64,000 nucleotides of DNA. It comes from Thermohalobaculum sp039028795 (GTDB taxonomy: Bacteria > Pseudomonadota > Alphaproteobacteria > Rhodobacterales > Rhodobacteraceae). The stretch lies in contig JBCCHJ010000005.1 in assembly GCA_039028795.1 (NCBI GenBank), forward strand, positions 62,001 through 126,000, given 5' to 3'. The position numbers and the translations under genes are program-made. The notes beneath the pieces are model-generated. The model made no database searches. It saw nothing but the letters and a program-made list of their open reading frames with translations, and was not told where the DNA came from. The stretch's first letter is position 1. Every line of letters starts with the position of its first letter. Of this stretch, positions 62,063-64,000 are shown piece by piece.

Positions 62063-62653
62063 ATGCTTCGTTCGACTATTCTCGCCGGCTTGGTGGCCAC
62101 GGCCCCCGCTGTCGCCATGGCCGAAAGTAAAAATTATGCGCTGGACCCCGGCCACACGGAAGTCCGCTTCATCTGGAATCATGCGGGCGTTTCCGATCAG
62201 GGTGGGCGTTGGGACAAAGTCGAGGGCACTGTCGTCTTTGATCCCGATATTATTGCTGCAACGAAGATCAATGTGACCATCGACCCGAACAGCGTGAACA
62301 CCGGCGTTGAAGGGTTGAACAAGCACATGAAAACGGCCGATCTGTTCGACACAGAAAAGTTCCCGGAAATTTCGTTCACTTCGACGGAAACCGTGCAATC
62401 GGGCCCCTCAGAAGCACAAGTTATCGGGGATCTGAAGATCAAGGATGTGACCTTGCCCTTGGTCCTGGATGTCAAGCTGGTCCATATGGGCGAACACCCG
62501 CTGGGCCAATATATCGACTATTACAAAGGTGATTGGGTCGGCGTGAAAGCAACCGGCCGTCTGCTGCGCTCGAAATACAATGTCGGCTATGCAGCGCCTT
62601 TGACCTCGGACCTGATCAAGCTCGAAATCTCGACTGAGATGAAGGCGCAATAG
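62063..62653 (+). CDS. YceI-family periplasmic lipid-binding protein
   Basis: The 196-residue protein has a Sec signal peptide (MLRSTILAGLVATAPAVAMAE) and the YceI lipocalin-like barrel: NYALDPGHTEVRFIWNHAG, then NTGVEGLNKHMKTADLFDTEKFPEISFTST. Members bind a long isoprenoid such as a quinone in the periplasm. AAGGAGAG precedes the ATG and a strong terminator follows. Confidence 0.93.
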   Translation: MLRSTILAGLVATAPAVAMAESKNYALDPGHTEVRFIWNHAGVSDQGGRWDKVEGTVVFDPDIIAATKINVTIDPNSVNTGVEGLNKHMKTADLFDTEKFPEISFTSTETVQSGPSEAQVIGDLKIKDVTLPLVLDVKLVHMGEHPLGQYIDYYKGDWVGVKATGRLLRSKYNVGYAAPLTSDLIKLEISTEMKAQ

Positions 62654-62667
62654 TCGCCTATCGACAA

Positions 62668-62694
62668 AGTGCGGGTCTAAAGACGGCCCGCACT
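62668..62694 (+). terminator. Intrinsic terminator after the YceI gene
   Basis: AGTGCGGG (62668-62675) pairs perfectly with CCCGCACT (62687-62694) around an 11-base loop, followed by CTTTTA. It begins 15 bp after the stop. Confidence 0.85.
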
Positions 62695-62743
62695 CTTTTA
62701 GGAAGATACATCCGATAACTTCTTTGCTCGCAGCGGCGAGCGT

Positions 62744-63316
62744 TTAACCTTCTGGCCAGTACCGAAGGATTGGCCTTGTTGCTGCGTGACGAGCAACCTC
62801 GACAAATCCCAAATCCTGATAGGCCTCAAGTGTACCCAGGAACAGATCATACATAGTAAGTTTGCGATCAGCATCGATCGGATAGGCTTCTACCGCGATC
62901 GCGCCTTTGGCTAGCGCGAAGTCCAAAGCGCCTTTGATCAGTGGCCGCATCAATCCTTGTTTGCGAAACTCCCGCCGCACGACCAGGCAATTCAGTGACC
63001 AAACGGGCCGTTCATCTACTGCACGTAGGGATTGTTTGTTTCGTACCAGACGGTCAAATGCCGTGCGCGGCGCGACTCCCGCCCAACCCGCAGGAACGTC
63101 ATCCCGGTAGGCTAAAACACCGGGTGTATGCCCGCCCTCGATGCGGTCTTGCAGGACCGCACGGTTGCCTTCGCCCCATCCTGCTCTGAATTCTTTGTTC
63201 GAGGCATACCAATAGGCACACCAACATTTACTGGGATCGCCGGGACCTTCGAAAACGGCTTCGACATCCGTCCAAAGGTCCGCTGTGGCTGGGCGGATTT
63301 CGACATCACCTCGCAT
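62744..63316 (-). CDS. GNAT-family acetyltransferase
   Basis: The 190-residue protein matches the GNAT fold: strands VLAYRDDVPAGWAGVAPR and WSLNCLVVRREFRKQGLMRPLIKGALDFA, the latter holding the acetyl-CoA loop (RKQGL, Q/R-x-x-G-x-G/A form). The early CWCAYWYASNKEFRAGWGEGNR string is typical of a small GNAT subgroup. Substrate unknown. Divergent from the enoyl-CoA hydratase gene. Confidence 0.88.
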   Translation of the reverse strand: MRGDVEIRPATADLWTDVEAVFEGPGDPSKCWCAYWYASNKEFRAGWGEGNRAVLQDRIEGGHTPGVLAYRDDVPAGWAGVAPRTAFDRLVRNKQSLRAVDERPVWSLNCLVVRREFRKQGLMRPLIKGALDFALAKGAIAVEAYPIDADRKLTMYDLFLGTLEAYQDLGFVEVARHAATRPILRYWPEG

Positions 63317-63410
63317 GGGCGTCAGACTATCACCTGAGTGATCGCACTACCATGGACGTTGACCCTGTCTACCGCCACCGTACTGTCAGTAGGAACTGTG
63401 GAGGAAAGGC

Positions 63411-64000
63411 ATGAAATTCGAAACGCTGCAGATCGAAGATGGCGAATATGGTGTCATGGTCGTCACTCTGAATCGCCCTGATCGATTGAACGCGATGAAC
63501 ACGGTCATGATGACCGAGCTTCGGACGCTGTTTGAAGATCTTTATGTTCGTGCCGACCAGACGCGTTGCGTGGTTTTGACAGGTGCGGGAGACCGTGGCT
63601 TCTGCCCAGGCGCGGACCTGAAAGAACGCGATGGCATGACTGACCAGACCTGGCGCGAACAACATGCTATTGTCGAGCAGTACATTCGTCATATGCATCA
63701 ATGTCCGGCGCCCGTGATTGCCGCTGTTAATGGTGTCGCAATGGGCGGCGGTGCCGAAATCGCCCTGGCCTGTGATTTCATCTATGCTGCCGATCATGCG
63801 CGTTTTGCCTTTCCCGAGGTCACGCGTGGCATCATGCCGGGTGCCGCGGGGCCGCAGAATCTGCCGCGAGCGGTTGGCGTGCGCCGCGCCAAGGAAATCG
63901 TTCTGACCGGTGCACCGTTTTCTGCGCAAGAAGCTGCAGACTGGGGCATGGTGAACAAGGTGCTACCATTAGCCGAGCTGATGCAGGCAGCCTTGGAAAC
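63411..64000 (+). CDS. Enoyl-CoA hydratase/isomerase, partial
   Basis: Open from ATG at 63411 (GGAGGAAAG upstream) to the right edge with no stop, so the C-terminus is cut after 196 codons. Crotonase-fold signatures are clear: VTLNRPDRLNAMN, the CoA-binding oxyanion segments GFCPGADLKE and VNGVAMGGGAEIALACD, and FAFPEVTRGIMPGAAG with one catalytic-type Glu. With the nearby acyl-CoA dehydrogenase and CoA-transferase it suggests beta-oxidation-like breakdown, though it lies 1.5 kb away and on the other strand. Confidence 0.92.
   Translation, partial: MKFETLQIEDGEYGVMVVTLNRPDRLNAMNTVMMTELRTLFEDLYVRADQTRCVVLTGAGDRGFCPGADLKERDGMTDQTWREQHAIVEQYIRHMHQCPAPVIAAVNGVAMGGGAEIALACDFIYAADHARFAFPEVTRGIMPGAAGPQNLPRAVGVRRAKEIVLTGAPFSAQEAADWGMVNKVLPLAELMQAALE

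Overview
The window looks like chromosomal DNA of an alphaproteobacterium of the Rhodobacterales (Roseobacter-type). The main evidence is the conserved block dusB-ntrB-ntrC-ntrY-ntrX-(insert)-trkA-trkH-hfq-hflX with a divergent ispDF-pgpA-cinA cluster beside it. Other support comes from a COQ10-type START protein, moderately high GC, frequent ATGA-type stop/start overlaps and a fused IspDF. No rRNA, tRNA, CRISPR array, insertion sequence or phage module was recognised.

Layout. 1-4 kb: a peroxiredoxin-like gene cut by the left edge, a small von Willebrand A protein, and a minus-strand pair of paralogous MORN-repeat proteins (one lipoprotein, one secreted). 4-10 kb: nadE, then a short low-GC insert flanked by a duplicated nadE 3' end, small envelope proteins, gltX and a VOC protein. 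10-20 kb: cysS, cimA, a phytoene-synthase-like protein, a DMT exporter, two tandem paralogous methyltransferases, an MFS carrier, a thioredoxin-fold protein and trmFO. 20-30 kb: a secreted protein, a methyltransferase, a decayed aquaporin gene, the divergent oxyR/katG pair, mtnA, a second DMT exporter, a DM13 lipoprotein, a Sel1 protein and hpt.

30-48 kb is the conserved core. cinA, pgpA and ispDF overlap each other on the minus strand. dusB leads into the two nitrogen-type two-component pairs NtrB/NtrC and NtrY/NtrX. A 1024-residue membrane-anchored patatin-like hydrolase lies antisense between ntrX and trkA. The potassium uptake genes trkA and trkH, then hfq and hflX, follow.

48-64 kb is accessory metabolism. 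It holds a glutathione transferase plus 3-hydroxyisobutyrate-dehydrogenase-like pair, a transporter plus thioesterase pair, and a tight four-gene operon (CoA-transferase, small PII/YqfO-like protein, Zn amidohydrolase, arylmalonate-decarboxylase-like protein). It also holds an MFS carrier, a PLP decarboxylase, a HAD hydrolase, a CoA-transferase/acyl-CoA dehydrogenase pair, a YceI protein, a GNAT acetyltransferase and an enoyl-CoA hydratase cut by the right edge.

The least expected features are four: the nadE tail duplication around a 721-bp insert; the strict 23-residue MORN arrays whose F/W alternation slips at the same unit in both proteins; the patatin gene breaking the ntrX-trkA neighbourhood; and the 54-56 kb operon with a lone-cysteine racemase-superfamily enzyme. 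No complete new defence or mobile system was found.
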